In this document: positions 9,893-18,378 of the stretch, one piece after another
Position numbering within the stretch: the first letter of the stretch is position 1
Layout of the letters: each line of letters starts with the position of its first letter
Origin: Lunasporangiospora selenospora
Lineage: Eukaryota; Mortierellomycota; Mortierellomycetes; Mortierellales; Mortierellaceae
Assembly: GCA_015680635.1 (NCBI GenBank)
Contig: JAABOA010000252.1
Coordinates: 1-18,378, forward strand
DNA length: 18,378 nucleotides
Reading direction: 5' to 3'
The notes under the pieces: generated by a model
Database searches by the model: none
Told to the model about the DNA's origin: nothing
The model's input: the letters and a program-made list of their open reading frames with translations, nothing else
Translations under genes and position numbers: made by a program

Positions 9893-11247
9893 TTAGTAGC
9901 AGTCGAGAACATTATTTCCAAAGTTTGCATCTTCCGTCTCCGCCATGACCACATCCTCCACCTTCTCAACGTTCAGGACCTCTTCATACAACTGTTCCAA
10001 TGAGGTGGTCGCATCCAACCGCACAAAGTCAAGACCCTTGAGGACAGCATAAAAATCGGCGTGTGGATGCTTCTGACCACTATTCTTGTTCTCGCTGTTG
10101 CCCGTGATCGGGTCGACTCCTTCCACGGTTCGATCGTCCGATTCATCAGCACCTCTCTTTCGGACTGGATCATGCCTCTCCTGCAAAGGCAAAGCCTCCT
10201 TTTCGCCAGCCAAGACTTGGGTCTGTACAGGTGCTACGGTATGATCCTTTCCCTTCTCCCTGAGCAATGGGTCCATGCGACTTTCAATGGCCTTCTTCAT
10301 CTTTTTCAAAATCTCGACGCTTGTTCTGCGCACAAGTCTCGAGGAGTCTTGGGTGGCCTCGACCAGGATCTTGTCACCTTTGATATCATAAAACCACCAG
10401 GTTGATGGGAGTAAACCAGGCGCTGGCTCATCCTGTAGAAAGTCCGAGTCGCGCATTCGTTTCGAGGCACGAGATCGGTAATCGGCCTTTTCGTCCAAAG
10501 CAACACAATGTTCCCATACAGCTGCAAGGAATTCGCATGCACGAATCCGAACTTCCCAGTCTGCATCGTCCAAGGTCAGGCGCGACATGAAGACCGCACT
10601 GTGGTAGTACAGTTTTTTTTGTAGTAAAGAAGACGCCAAAAGGATTAGTAAGTTTAGATATGATTAAAGGTTTTTAAAAACGAGCGCATAATGTCCGAGG
10701 GCAAGGTAGCATAGTGAGTCCACTTACTCTACAAACAAGTCTGTTCCATTTACCATGAGAATGATCCCTGACTCGCGTTCGCTCACCAGACAGATCATGG
10801 CCTCCAAGACAGCACGCCGGACAAATGCCTCGCTGTCACGGATCAATATCGGCAGCTGAGTACTCAAACGAGCCTCTAGTCCCTCAGAACACATATTTTT
10901 CCAGCCCCGTGCATCTCTCATAATGATTTCAAAGGCATGGATGCTGGCTGCTCGAACATAAGCCTCCTCGTCGGATAACTTTTGAAAGACTAGTTCCAAA
11001 AGATCATGCTTCAGCGCCCATTCGACTCCACTGTCTGGTCCACCCTAAAAGAGGGCAAAATCAACACGCCGGTTAGAAATTGCACAAAAAAGTCTTAATC
11101 TTCGGAGTGATACGCTCAAGAGGACTGACTTGGGTACTTACATGATTAAACAAGTTTCCAATAAATTCGACTACATTGTCACGGACATCCCACTCCATAT
11201 CATAAAGCTTTCGGCCAAGGCTGTTTGCCAGTGTTTGGCCAATTTTC

Positions 11248-11284
<37 letters not shown>

Positions 11285-13557
11285 TTAGAGACAGAGAAGT
11301 TGGCGAATAAGTAAAAAGAGTGCATAATTCAAAGGCTATATAGTCATTCCTGTTTGCCGATCCCTTACCTCTTGCACAAGCTTCATTCCAAGAGTCGGAT
11401 CCATAAAAAATTCTTGGACAGCAACCAGGATCAGTCTTAACGAAGAACTTCCATTGGAAGGGCGGTGGATCAGACCAATGATGGTTTCCATGGTGCTCAA
11501 GAAAAGCGGTTCATCCAAAAGTTGTTCATTCTGTACTTTGGATTTCAACATGATGGGTATGGTAGCCAAGCATGCCTTGAAAACTCTTTGATCCGAGCAC
11601 ATCTTTTGGTCAAGAAGAATTGAAAGAACAATTTGGATGGCATCGCTCTGTTCGACAGCCGTAGGAAAGTTTAAAGCAAGGATCTGTAGAGCTTTCAAAG
11701 ACGACATAATAATCATCCTTGGGAGCGTGCCCGCAGAGCGAGGCTGTTTTGTTTGCAACAGAGTCAGCACACGCTCTCGGAGCTCGGGGCTGTTGAGAAG
11801 TTTTGCAAGTTTCAGGTCACCCTTGACAACAGGGGGAGAGCAGTAGTTGAGGTTGTCCTGGAAGTCTGTGCTTTGACCCTTGTGTATGGTGTCGATCATC
11901 CAGAGTACAGCAGTGAGGATTGAGTCCTTAAAGTTTTTACCATGCCCATGCATTTCCTCCGAATGACGCAATGGTTTAACCATTGCATCCAATATTCCTG
12001 TCGCCACATGTATTGCTTTCAAAGATTTTTCCTGCTCAATCAGTGCCACAATATTGACATCCATAAGGTGCTTGTAGCCTAAAAAATAAAATAGGCGGGC
12101 CATAATTAGAACCACAAGAGTCCTTTTAAATATCAAAAGACATGGTTGGTTCCTGTTCGAGGCTTACATTGAACCAGAGCTTCATCATGCGAACGATCAA
12201 GCTCCATCTCTTGTTGTTCTGCAGCTTCGCCCAGAATACCCAGAGGATCCTCAGCAGATTCCAATAAGATGGAAAGAATCTCTAATGCCCTTGCTCTGAC
12301 TAGGCGAGAGTCGTCCAAGAGTAGATCCATGTACATGTTAAACTGAACATTTTAAATGAATAAAAAATAAGCATGATCTGGAGTCAGGGTCTTTGGTACA
12401 GGGTATACGAAAATCTAGCGGTGAAAATAAAAGTACAAAGACCTACAAGTCGGCTTTGTCGCAAGAACGCTGCACTTCGAGCTGACCTGGAGTTTGCCAA
12501 CATCCAAAGGAACTCTAGCCCGGCCAATCGGTTCGTCTCGGATGACTTGTCTGTTACCATGGACTGGATAAGGTCCAGGAGTGATATTGAGACCAGTAGC
12601 GAGTCCAAGAGTGCATCATGAGCGGTTGTCTGGAGCGGATCAATGCTACGGTTCTCAATAACAGCCACCAAGAATTGACATACGGCAGCAAGTACCTATG
12701 GTTGACAAGAAGAGATGGAAAGGCGGGAATGAGTTTTTGCATTCTAACAGGGTCTGGACTTGTAAAATGGAAGGATGTGGTTTCATATCACAACATACAA
12801 AAGTGCTCGAGTCCTTGAGGGCTGCTCTAACCATCTCTGAAAAGTTACCAGACTGGAGTAGCCTACACGAAATGGGCGTGATAGTTAAAGATCAATCAGC
12901 AGTGGGAGGTGACATCCATCAGAATGGTTAGGGTAGAAAGGGCAAAGTTTGATCCGCATACCATTGAGCACCTCCATCGTTTTTACCGATCCTCTCCAAG
13001 GCAAACCAACATGAATATCGGGTCAGGGCCTCTTCACCGAGGATATTTTGTAGCAGAAATGTGAGGATCGTCGGGTGTTTTGATTCGAGCAGTGTCCAGA
13101 TCCTTGGGGTATCTGTGGCGTCATTGCCGATCTGCTCTGGGACAGGCTCATATTCCAATAGATAACCTAGGATCCGCAACGCGACACAGCTTATGCGATA
13201 GTCCTGATCAGGGGCTAGACAGGTCTGGGAGAACAAGATGATGTTGGATTAGCCGCTGGAGAGGGCTGACAGGGCCAATGAGATGACATGGCGGCAGACA
13301 CTCCTTCCCGATGAAGAGATCCCTCCTCTCGCGCTCTCCCTCTTTTTTCATACGCTGATAGTGTTGAGGATCCCCCAATCAGAAAGCATTGTGGCCATGA
13401 GGGTGGGATCCCCTTGGGCAATGAATGCAGACACATAGGAAAGCACTTTTTCGTGGCGGGTATCGTCAACGATGTTCCTTGGCATCTGTGGCAGTGCAGC
13501 GACGACGGCCCGCAGGTCGCCGAGTTGCTTCTCGGACGAGTCCTGACGATGCACCAT
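9893..13557 (-). CDS. BRAT1: BRAT1 homologue (HEAT-repeat Integrator/ATM partner)
   Basis: Human BRAT1 binds ATM/BRCA1 and, more directly, the Integrator nuclease INTS11, which it helps stabilise and deliver. Exons (minus strand): 13557-13354, 13224-12962, 12862-12799, 12695-12447, 12342-12168, 12078-11369, 11246-11142, 11044-10728, 10598-9893. They total 2793 nt, 930 residues; human BRAT1 is about 820. The whole chain reads as helical HEAT-like repeats. Several blocks match my memory of the human protein: N-terminal VDDTRHEKVL (about 30-40), MEWDVRDNVVEFIG (about 573-586), YVRAASIHAF and FVRRAVLEAM (exon 8), DADWEVRIRACEFL (about 706-720), and a final LDCY. Residues about 815-870 form an acidic/basic insert with PVRKRG (a possible nuclear signal) that the human protein lacks. 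The start is the only ATG ahead of the conserved N-terminus. The weakest junction is the exon 9 acceptor, preceded by a poor pyrimidine tract. The gene is divergent from the lyase. Confidence 0.87.
11248..11283. repeat. (TAA)12 microsatellite at a BRAT1 3' splice site
   Basis: Twelve perfect trinucleotide units. On the sense strand the run is (TTA/ATT)n and ends in the TAG acceptor of BRAT1 exon 7 (exon begins at 11246), so the repeat replaces the normal branch-to-acceptor region. Confidence 0.95.
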
Positions 13558-13886
13558 GATGTGAGAAGGGGGGTGGGGATATAGATCGTTGGACTGGATC
13601 TCGTCGTCTCACATTCTAGGAGAGAGAGTGGAGTTACTCAGGCGCACGTCCAAAAAGATCGATGTCGTGATACGGGACTGTCGCCCGTGATTGGGCACGG
13701 GCGAATTGGGAGAGAGCGAGCCTGAGTGCTGATGACTCTTCGGGGGGTGGGGAAGCAAGGCGGAGAGCGCTAGACTGGGCTGGTTGGGATAGAGGACATC
13801 CATCTGTTGTGCCAACCAGCCAACCAGCCAGCTGGCACCTGTAAAAGAATGTGTCTTAAGAAGATCTCTCGGACCAAATGTTGCCT

Positions 13887-13911
13887 TCTCTCTCTCTCTC
13901 TCTCTCTCTCT
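13887..13911. repeat. (TC)12 microsatellite in the divergent promoter
   Basis: About twelve TC units, roughly 140 bases upstream of the lyase ATG. The run is pyrimidine-rich on the lyase sense strand. Confidence 0.9.
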
Positions 13912-14002
13912 TGCTCACTAACGCTACACCCTTCACACCGTACCGGCACTTTGCTTCTCAGGAGTCCTTCGTTCCAGGAATATTGAACATTCACACACAG
14001 AA

Positions 14003-14042
14003 ACACACACACACACACACTCTCTCTCTCTCTCTCTCTCTC
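14003..14042. repeat. Compound (AC)9(TC)11 microsatellite abutting the lyase start
   Basis: An AC run (14003-14020) passes directly into a TC run (14021-14042), followed by ACACACC and the ATG at 14050. The repeat therefore lies in the 5' leader within ten bases of the start codon. Confidence 0.95.
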
Positions 14043-14049
14043 ACACACC

Positions 14050-15981
14050 ATGGTCGACTCAACCACTCGCATCAAGTACAGACCCGCCACCGAGCTTGTC
14101 TACATTGACAACTCGGATGGCCTTGGTCCCAAGGACAACTACAATGCTGCCTCCATGCCCATCTACCAGACTGCCACCTTCAAACAGAGTTCTGCCACTC
14201 AAATGGGCGAGTACGACTACTCTCGCTCTGGAAACCCTACCCGTTCCCACGTCGGTAATGAGTTGACTATATATTTTTTTGCTCTCATGGTGGTGGTCCT
14301 CCCCAAGCAACCTGCTGCTGCTGCATCCATGGAACGTTTATTTCGGAGTCTGACAGGAACCCTTGATTTTTCTTCTATTAGAGAACCACCTTGCCAAGAT
14401 CATGTCGGCGAAGCGGGCATTTGCCGTCAACAGCGGAATGACTGCATTGGATGTCATTACCCGATTGGTCAAGGCTGGCGAGGAAGTGATTGCTGGAAAC
14501 GATCTTTATGGAGGTTCGTGCTAAAATGACTCTATCCAAACCTATTCGTTCTTTCTCTTGGCCCAGCCCGGCTATTATCCTGGGAATATGGCGTAATCGG
14601 GCTTCGATCTATCTGGACGTTCGCTCTCTTTATTTTTCATTTTATCGATCTTTCCTCGCACAAAACAAGTGTGTCAATACTCGTTTGTTGTCGTTGTCGC
14701 CGTCGTCCCCACGCCCATTTCTCTGCTCCTGCATCGACCAGCGCCCTCCCCCTTCCCCACTCTCTTACCGCTCTTCTCCCCCAAACTTTTTGTCCCCCCC
14801 CCCCCCATCCGTGATCTTGGGAAAACGTTGTGGAAGCAAGTGAGAGCTAACCCCTTGACCCAACAATTCGACCTACTAGGTACAAACCGACTTTTGAGCT
14901 TCTTGGCAACACACAACAATGTCAAGACTCATCACATCGACACCACAAACTCGGAAGCGATCATCCCATATCTTTCAGAAAAGACACGACTGGTGTTGCT
15001 TGAGACTCCGACTAATCCTTTGATGAAGATTGCAGATATCCCCCGGATTGCGGAGATTGTGCATGAGCGCTGTCCAGGCGCGTTGGTGGTCGTTGACAAC
15101 ACAATGATGTCTCCATATCTTCAGAGGCCATTGGAGCTCGGTGCCGACATTGTTTATCACTCTGGAACCAAATATCTTAGTGGACACCACGACCTCATGG
15201 CCGGTGTTGTCGCTGTCAAGGATGATTCTATTGCAGAGGTAAGTTTGTGGGAGTGATCATGGCGGTAGCAAATACCCCCCTTCCCCCTTCCTTTTAGACG
15301 GCAAAAGCTGACCTCTTGTTGTTTTATTATTTTTTATGCTCTAGAAAATCTACTTTACAATCAATGCCACAGGTGTTGGTCTGGGACCATTCGACTGTTG
15401 GTTGTTGATGAGAGGTGTCAAGACCTTGGCCGTAAGAATGGACCGTCAACAAGCCAATGCCATCAAGATTGCTGATTTTTTGCAGACGCACAACTTTAAG
15501 GTCCATTACCCAGGATTGAAGACACATCCTCAGTACGAACTACACGCCAAGATGTCCAGTGGACCCGGAGCTGTGCTTAGTTTTGAGACGGGCAACATTG
15601 ATTTGAGTGAAAAGTTGGTGGAGATGACTCGACTCTGGGGCATCAGTGTCAGCTTTGGCTGTGTCAACTCTCTGATCAGGTAGGGATAACTTGGCGATAC
15701 CTGACATTCTGTCTCTGTGATACTGCCTACTTTTTTCTTTCCAAGTCTGTATTGGCCAAGACCAGGATACTAATGACTTGTTGGCACCTCCTTTGAATAA
15801 TGATAATTATAGTATGCCATGCCGCATGTCACATGCCAGCATTCCAGCAGCAGTCCGTGCAGCGCGCGCGATGCCCGAGGATCTGATCCGCCTGTGTGTA
15901 GGCATCGAAGATGTAGACGACTTGCTGGAAGATCTCTACCATGCCTTGACAAAGTCTGGCGCACTCAAGCTCGCCAATTAA
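14050..15981 (+). CDS. STR3: Cystathionine beta-lyase (PLP-dependent)
   Basis: Splits cystathionine into homocysteine, pyruvate and ammonia in the transsulfuration route to methionine. Exons: 14050-14254, 14382-14513, 14880-15238, 15345-15679, 15813-15981. They total 1200 nt, 399 residues, the usual size for this Cys/Met-metabolism PLP family. Visible motifs: YDYSRSGNPTR (55-65, PLP phosphate/Tyr-Arg region), SGM (86-88), DLYGG with Y111, ETPTNP (154-159), VVVDNTMMSPYLQRPLELGAD with D185, HSGTKYLSGH with the Schiff-base lysine K210, GLGPFDCWLLMRGVKT, and SLISMPCRMSHASIP near the C-terminus. The PFDCWL and MSHASIP signatures resemble plant and fungal cystathionine beta-lyases more than gamma-lyases or gamma-synthases. 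There is no peroxisomal SKL-type end (it ends KLAN) and no clear transit peptide, so cytosol is likely. Intron 2 uses an unusual GTTCGT donor. Gamma-lyase activity is the main alternative. Confidence 0.93.
14514..14879 (+). other. Large intron 2 of the cystathionine beta-lyase gene
   Basis: This 366-base intron is longer than the gene's other introns (106-133 bases). It starts GTTCGT rather than GTA/GTR, contains a run of 13 C (14794-14806) and pyrimidine-rich sequence, and ends CTACTAG. Its removal restores the conserved DLYGG-TNRLL junction. I see no gene or small RNA inside. Confidence 0.8.
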
Positions 15982-16396
15982 GGAAAAAAAAAGTATATAT
16001 TTTTCTCCCTTTCCCTGTCCAGGGGAGGGTTTGTCATTGCTTTTTTATATATATCACAACTCATATCAGACTCGAGCGTTGGGGGACACTCTTGATGAGA
16101 CCCTCACTGACTCTGGTCCCATATCTACTGGCATCTTTGTCAACCCCCTTGATCCTCATATACATAGTCTCCCCACAGTAAAAAAGCAAATGCATCTGTT
16201 TAATCCATACCGATTCAGCAAGATTTTTTTTTCTCTTTTTTTGCATCCCGTGCTATACGCATTTTCATATATTACAATCAAGAAAAGGAAGGAAGGGGTG
16301 GTCGGGTCGAGATTCAAAACTACTATTCTGTTTTTGTTTTTTGCTTTTGTTTTTTACTAGGATAATAACAAATAATAATCATAGTAGATAATAAAA
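15982..16396. other. Convergent 3' spacer, lyase / mitoferrin
   Basis: This 415-bp AT-rich stretch between two converging stop codons contains TATATA-type elements (near 15994 and 16046), T-runs and an ATTAAA on the minus strand (16204-16199) that could serve mitoferrin. Open frames here are low-complexity and resemble nothing known to me. Confidence 0.5.
16390..16395 (+). terminator. Candidate poly(A) signal AATAAA, lyase
   Basis: This is the only canonical + strand hexamer I found between the lyase stop and the mitoferrin gene. It lies about 408 bases after the stop and one base before the mitoferrin stop codon. Use of it would make the lyase transcript run into the antisense of mitoferrin; an earlier non-canonical site is equally possible. 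Confidence 0.3.
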
Positions 16397-18208
16397 CTAG
16401 TGCAGAATCGGTTGAGAATCCTTACTATTCAAGAACCACTTGCCATACTCATAGACACCCCAGCAAATAGCGGTCGATGGCATATGGCTGACTACACGAG
16501 GTTGAAGACCCTTGGCAAAGCCTGCCATTCCCTGGCGTTGATAAATAAGCTTGAAGGCATCCACAAGACCATTGCAGTTCCTTATCCTCACATCCGTGGC
16601 CTCGCCTCGTGTCTGAAGCAATGTCTTGGCAACATCAAGGGGTGTGGTGGCAGCTGCAGCAACCGCACCTGCAATACCTCCGGCCGTGATATGGGTCATT
16701 GGATCATAATCCCCTGATGGGTTCAAGACCTTGCGAAGGTACTCGTAGGTGGCGAACTGGAGAGATTGGAAGGGGATGGTCATAGTGAGGGTGGTTGGGT
16801 ACGAGATATAGAAAGCCCGCATACCCTCGACCTGGTACACCTTGGTAGCGCAGTCGATAATGTTCTTGTAGACAGAGCCATGGACTTGCATCCGCTGCTT
16901 GATAACATCAAATGGGTTCATGAGCGCGTCGCTCGTGATAGTTGCACAGGCACCGGCCGTTGCTAATAGAAGAAGAAAAAAAGGGAACGCTTTAGACACA
17001 CCATTCTTTTGACACCCCGATAATTAACCGTAGGCTGTTGTGGGGTTGTGGTTGAGGGGCCGCAAATGACAACGTGGTCATGTTTTTTTTGTATGCAAAG
17101 AGAGATAGAGATAGAGAGAGAGAGAGAGAGAAAGTGAGCTTGTGTGTTGGTGTGGCGACAGGTGTGCTCTCGTGTTCCCTGTCTTTGATCAATTAGACTG
17201 AATGACAGGTCCGTCTGTCCTGCGTTGCTTGTGCATGTCCAATCGTCGTTGCCCGGGCACAGAGTTGAGAGTGAGAGGGAGGATTGGTGTGTGTGTTGTG
17301 TGTAAGGAAGAAAGAAAGAGCTTTGGCCATGCAGAGCGGCCGTGTACCCATTTTCCCTGATCACTTGTCGGGTCCCCTTCTCTTTTTTCCTCTGGTTCGA
17401 TTCACACTGTCGAGCAAACAAAGGTAACAGCTTTTTTTGTTTACAGGAAGAGAAGGAAGAGAAAAGAAAGGATGAAAAGATACGTACCAGCGGCAATGGG
17501 GTGGTGTCCTTCCCTGTTACCCCCAAGGAACTGCTTTGTGTATTCATATGTGCCAAAGTAAAGAGCATGGGCAGGGCCTGCTCCCACGATCACAGAGTTG
17601 ACTCCTCGCCACAGTGTCTTGGCGCCCTCTGTCGTCGAGATCTTGGAGATGGCATTGATCACTCCACTGTAGACCGCCTGCGGTGTGGGTTGGATTACCT
17701 GCATCCTGGTCTAGATAACAAGCAGTAAATAGTGATAGGAACAAGAAAGTTGGTATCAGCAGGCTGACAAGACGAGGAGGTCAAAGCAATTTGCTCGCCC
17801 TTGGCTGATGTCGGTTCGATCATCCAGGCGATTCAGATGGTGGAGGGTTGGTGATTACGAGAAATAATAAAAGGGATTCGGCGCTCCAATGATGTTTCTG
17901 GGCAGGATCCAGTCAGTGGACGAGAAGGACTACACAGATTCTGGTGAAAATGCATCAATGCATGATCCTGTCCTCGAGTGAGAGAGTGGGAGAATTGATC
18001 CTGATGCACCTGATCCAGCAGCATGGGAATAATCTAGCGATGGTGGCGTCCGTTGTTCGTTTTTTTTTTTTTTTACCTTGATAGAGTCGACAGGGTACAT
18101 GATAGCATGCTCAGCGATACCGGCAAAGGCGCCAGCGAGGAGACTGGCTGTCAGAGAAGAGTTCTCAGGCAGAGCCTCGTATTCGTAATCTTCGATGGGC
18201 TGGGCCAT
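16397..18208 (-). CDS. MRS4: Mitoferrin, mitochondrial iron carrier (MRS3/MRS4 type)
   Basis: Imports ferrous iron across the inner mitochondrial membrane for heme and Fe-S cluster synthesis. Exons (minus strand): 18208-18077, 17710-17488, 16962-16397. They total 921 nt, 306 residues, the normal length for mitoferrins (about 300-315). The three carrier repeats are clear: PVDSIKTRMQ (39-48), PFDVIKQRMQ (135-144) and PLDVAKTLLQTRG (226-238), implying six membrane helices. Family features: GPAHALYFGTYEYTK (89-103), SDALMNPFD (129-137) and SHMPSTAICWGVYEYG (277-292). H34, H92 and H209 fall where, as I recall, yeast Mrs3 has three histidines needed for iron transport. The start follows a purine at -3 (ACACCATGG) and precedes a short acidic N-terminus, as usual. 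Intron 2 (525 bases) is long for the window. The symbol is by similarity; MRS3 is equally valid. Confidence 0.94.
16963..17487 (-). other. Long intron 2 of the mitoferrin gene
   Basis: A 525-base GT-AG intron (donor GTACGT, acceptor TATTAG) holding a (GA)n run near 17111-17131 and CT/GT-rich stretches. Open frames within it are low-complexity. No conserved non-coding RNA is recognisable. Confidence 0.75.
17111..17131. repeat. (GA)n microsatellite in mitoferrin intron 2
   Basis: About ten GA units preceded by GATA-type repeats from 17101. It reads (CT)n in the transcript and lies about 150 bases upstream of the acceptor. Confidence 0.85.
17711..18076 (-). other. Intron 1 of the mitoferrin gene
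   Basis: A 366-base intron starting GTAAAA followed by a long A-run on the sense strand (T-run at about 18060-18074 on the + strand) and ending ATCTAG. Splicing joins PVDSIK to TRMQV within the first carrier signature. Nothing else is visible inside. Confidence 0.8.
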
Positions 18209-18378
18209 GGTGTCTCGTTTCTCGTTTCTCTGCTTTTGAGTGCTGTTGAGGTGCTGGCTGGTGTTGGCTGGCTGCTGTTGTTGTTGCTGCAGTGGACGGT
18301 GGTGTCTGCTAGTTGAAAGAAACACAAGAACCGATCAAGACAGAGCGATAGAGCGAGAGAAAAGAAAGAAAGAGAGGA
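18209..18378 (-). promoter_or_regulatory. Mitoferrin 5' leader and proximal promoter (partial)
   Basis: The sense strand starts with a CT-rich block (18345-18378), then a short CAG/CAA-rich stretch (about 18270-18292), and reaches the ATG in an ACACC context. An open frame continues in phase upstream but has no upstream ATG, so extension of the protein is unlikely. The promoter probably continues past the window edge. Confidence 0.45.

Larger units (their letters stand above)
13558..14049. promoter_or_regulatory. Shared divergent promoter, BRAT1-like / cystathionine beta-lyase
   Basis: The 492 bp between two divergent ATGs must hold both promoters and leaders. The lyase side has a (TC)n run and a compound (AC)n(TC)n run reaching the start codon. 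The BRAT1 side holds a 64-codon open frame (ATG at 13803, TGA at 13609) that is a candidate upstream ORF. No clear TATA box is visible. Confidence 0.6.

Noticed and set aside
13797-13835. CCAACCAGCC repeats near 13813-13832 as a possible CRISPR or regulatory array
   Set aside because: Only two to three short adjacent copies without spacers; simple local duplication.
13770-14108. Open frames on both strands across the TC/AC repeats
   Set aside because: Dinucleotide repeats lack stop codons in several frames, so the length is an artefact. The only supported coding start here is the lyase ATG at 14050.
16031-16360. 109-codon + strand open frame between lyase and mitoferrin
   Set aside because: AT-rich, Phe/Leu/Tyr-rich low-complexity frame in a 3' spacer with no recognisable domain.
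18209-18325. In-frame N-terminal extension of mitoferrin with a glutamine run
   Set aside because: The open frame upstream begins at GTG rather than ATG, and the ATG at 18208 is in good context and gives the usual family length.

Overview
This is a nuclear window from an intron-rich eukaryote, most probably an early-diverging fungus. My best guess is Mucoromycota, Mortierella-like. That guess rests on many short GT-AG introns (22 in one gene), abundant CT/GA microsatellites in leaders and introns, a fungal-type cystathionine beta-lyase, a compact gene layout, and a BRAT1 homologue, a gene I do not know from Ascomycota or Basidiomycota. Exon models were built by hand. Every junction was checked for GT/AG and reading phase, and all four complete models sum to a multiple of three.

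Layout: (1) positions 1-30 hold the last codons of an unidentified + strand gene. (2) 9068-396, minus strand, is a 23-exon formin of about 2026 residues. It has two N-terminal Ras-association-like domains, then GBD/FH3, coiled coils, a seven-tract polyproline FH1, FH2 and a C-terminal DAD. (3) 13557-9893, minus strand, is a 9-exon, 930-residue HEAT-repeat protein recognisable as BRAT1 (partner of the Integrator nuclease INTS11), including the terminal Asp-Cys-Tyr. (4) 14050-15981, plus strand, is a 5-exon cystathionine beta-lyase of 399 residues. (5) 18208-16397, minus strand, is a 3-exon mitochondrial iron carrier (mitoferrin, MRS3/4 type) of 306 residues.

The genes are unrelated in function: actin nucleation, RNA 3'-end processing and genome maintenance, methionine biosynthesis, and mitochondrial iron import. 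Their arrangement still matters. BRAT1 and the lyase are divergent and share a 492-bp spacer loaded with TC/AC repeats. The lyase and mitoferrin are convergent, with a lyase poly(A) signal candidate ending at the mitoferrin stop codon. The formin converges on the partial gene at the left edge.

The most notable points are the fused tandem RA-like domains on a diaphanous-type formin, and a fungal BRAT1 that keeps the extreme C-terminal tail thought to enter the INTS11 active site. I found no CRISPR, transposon, tRNA or rRNA signal. Stretches without genes are regulatory or UTR DNA rich in simple repeats.
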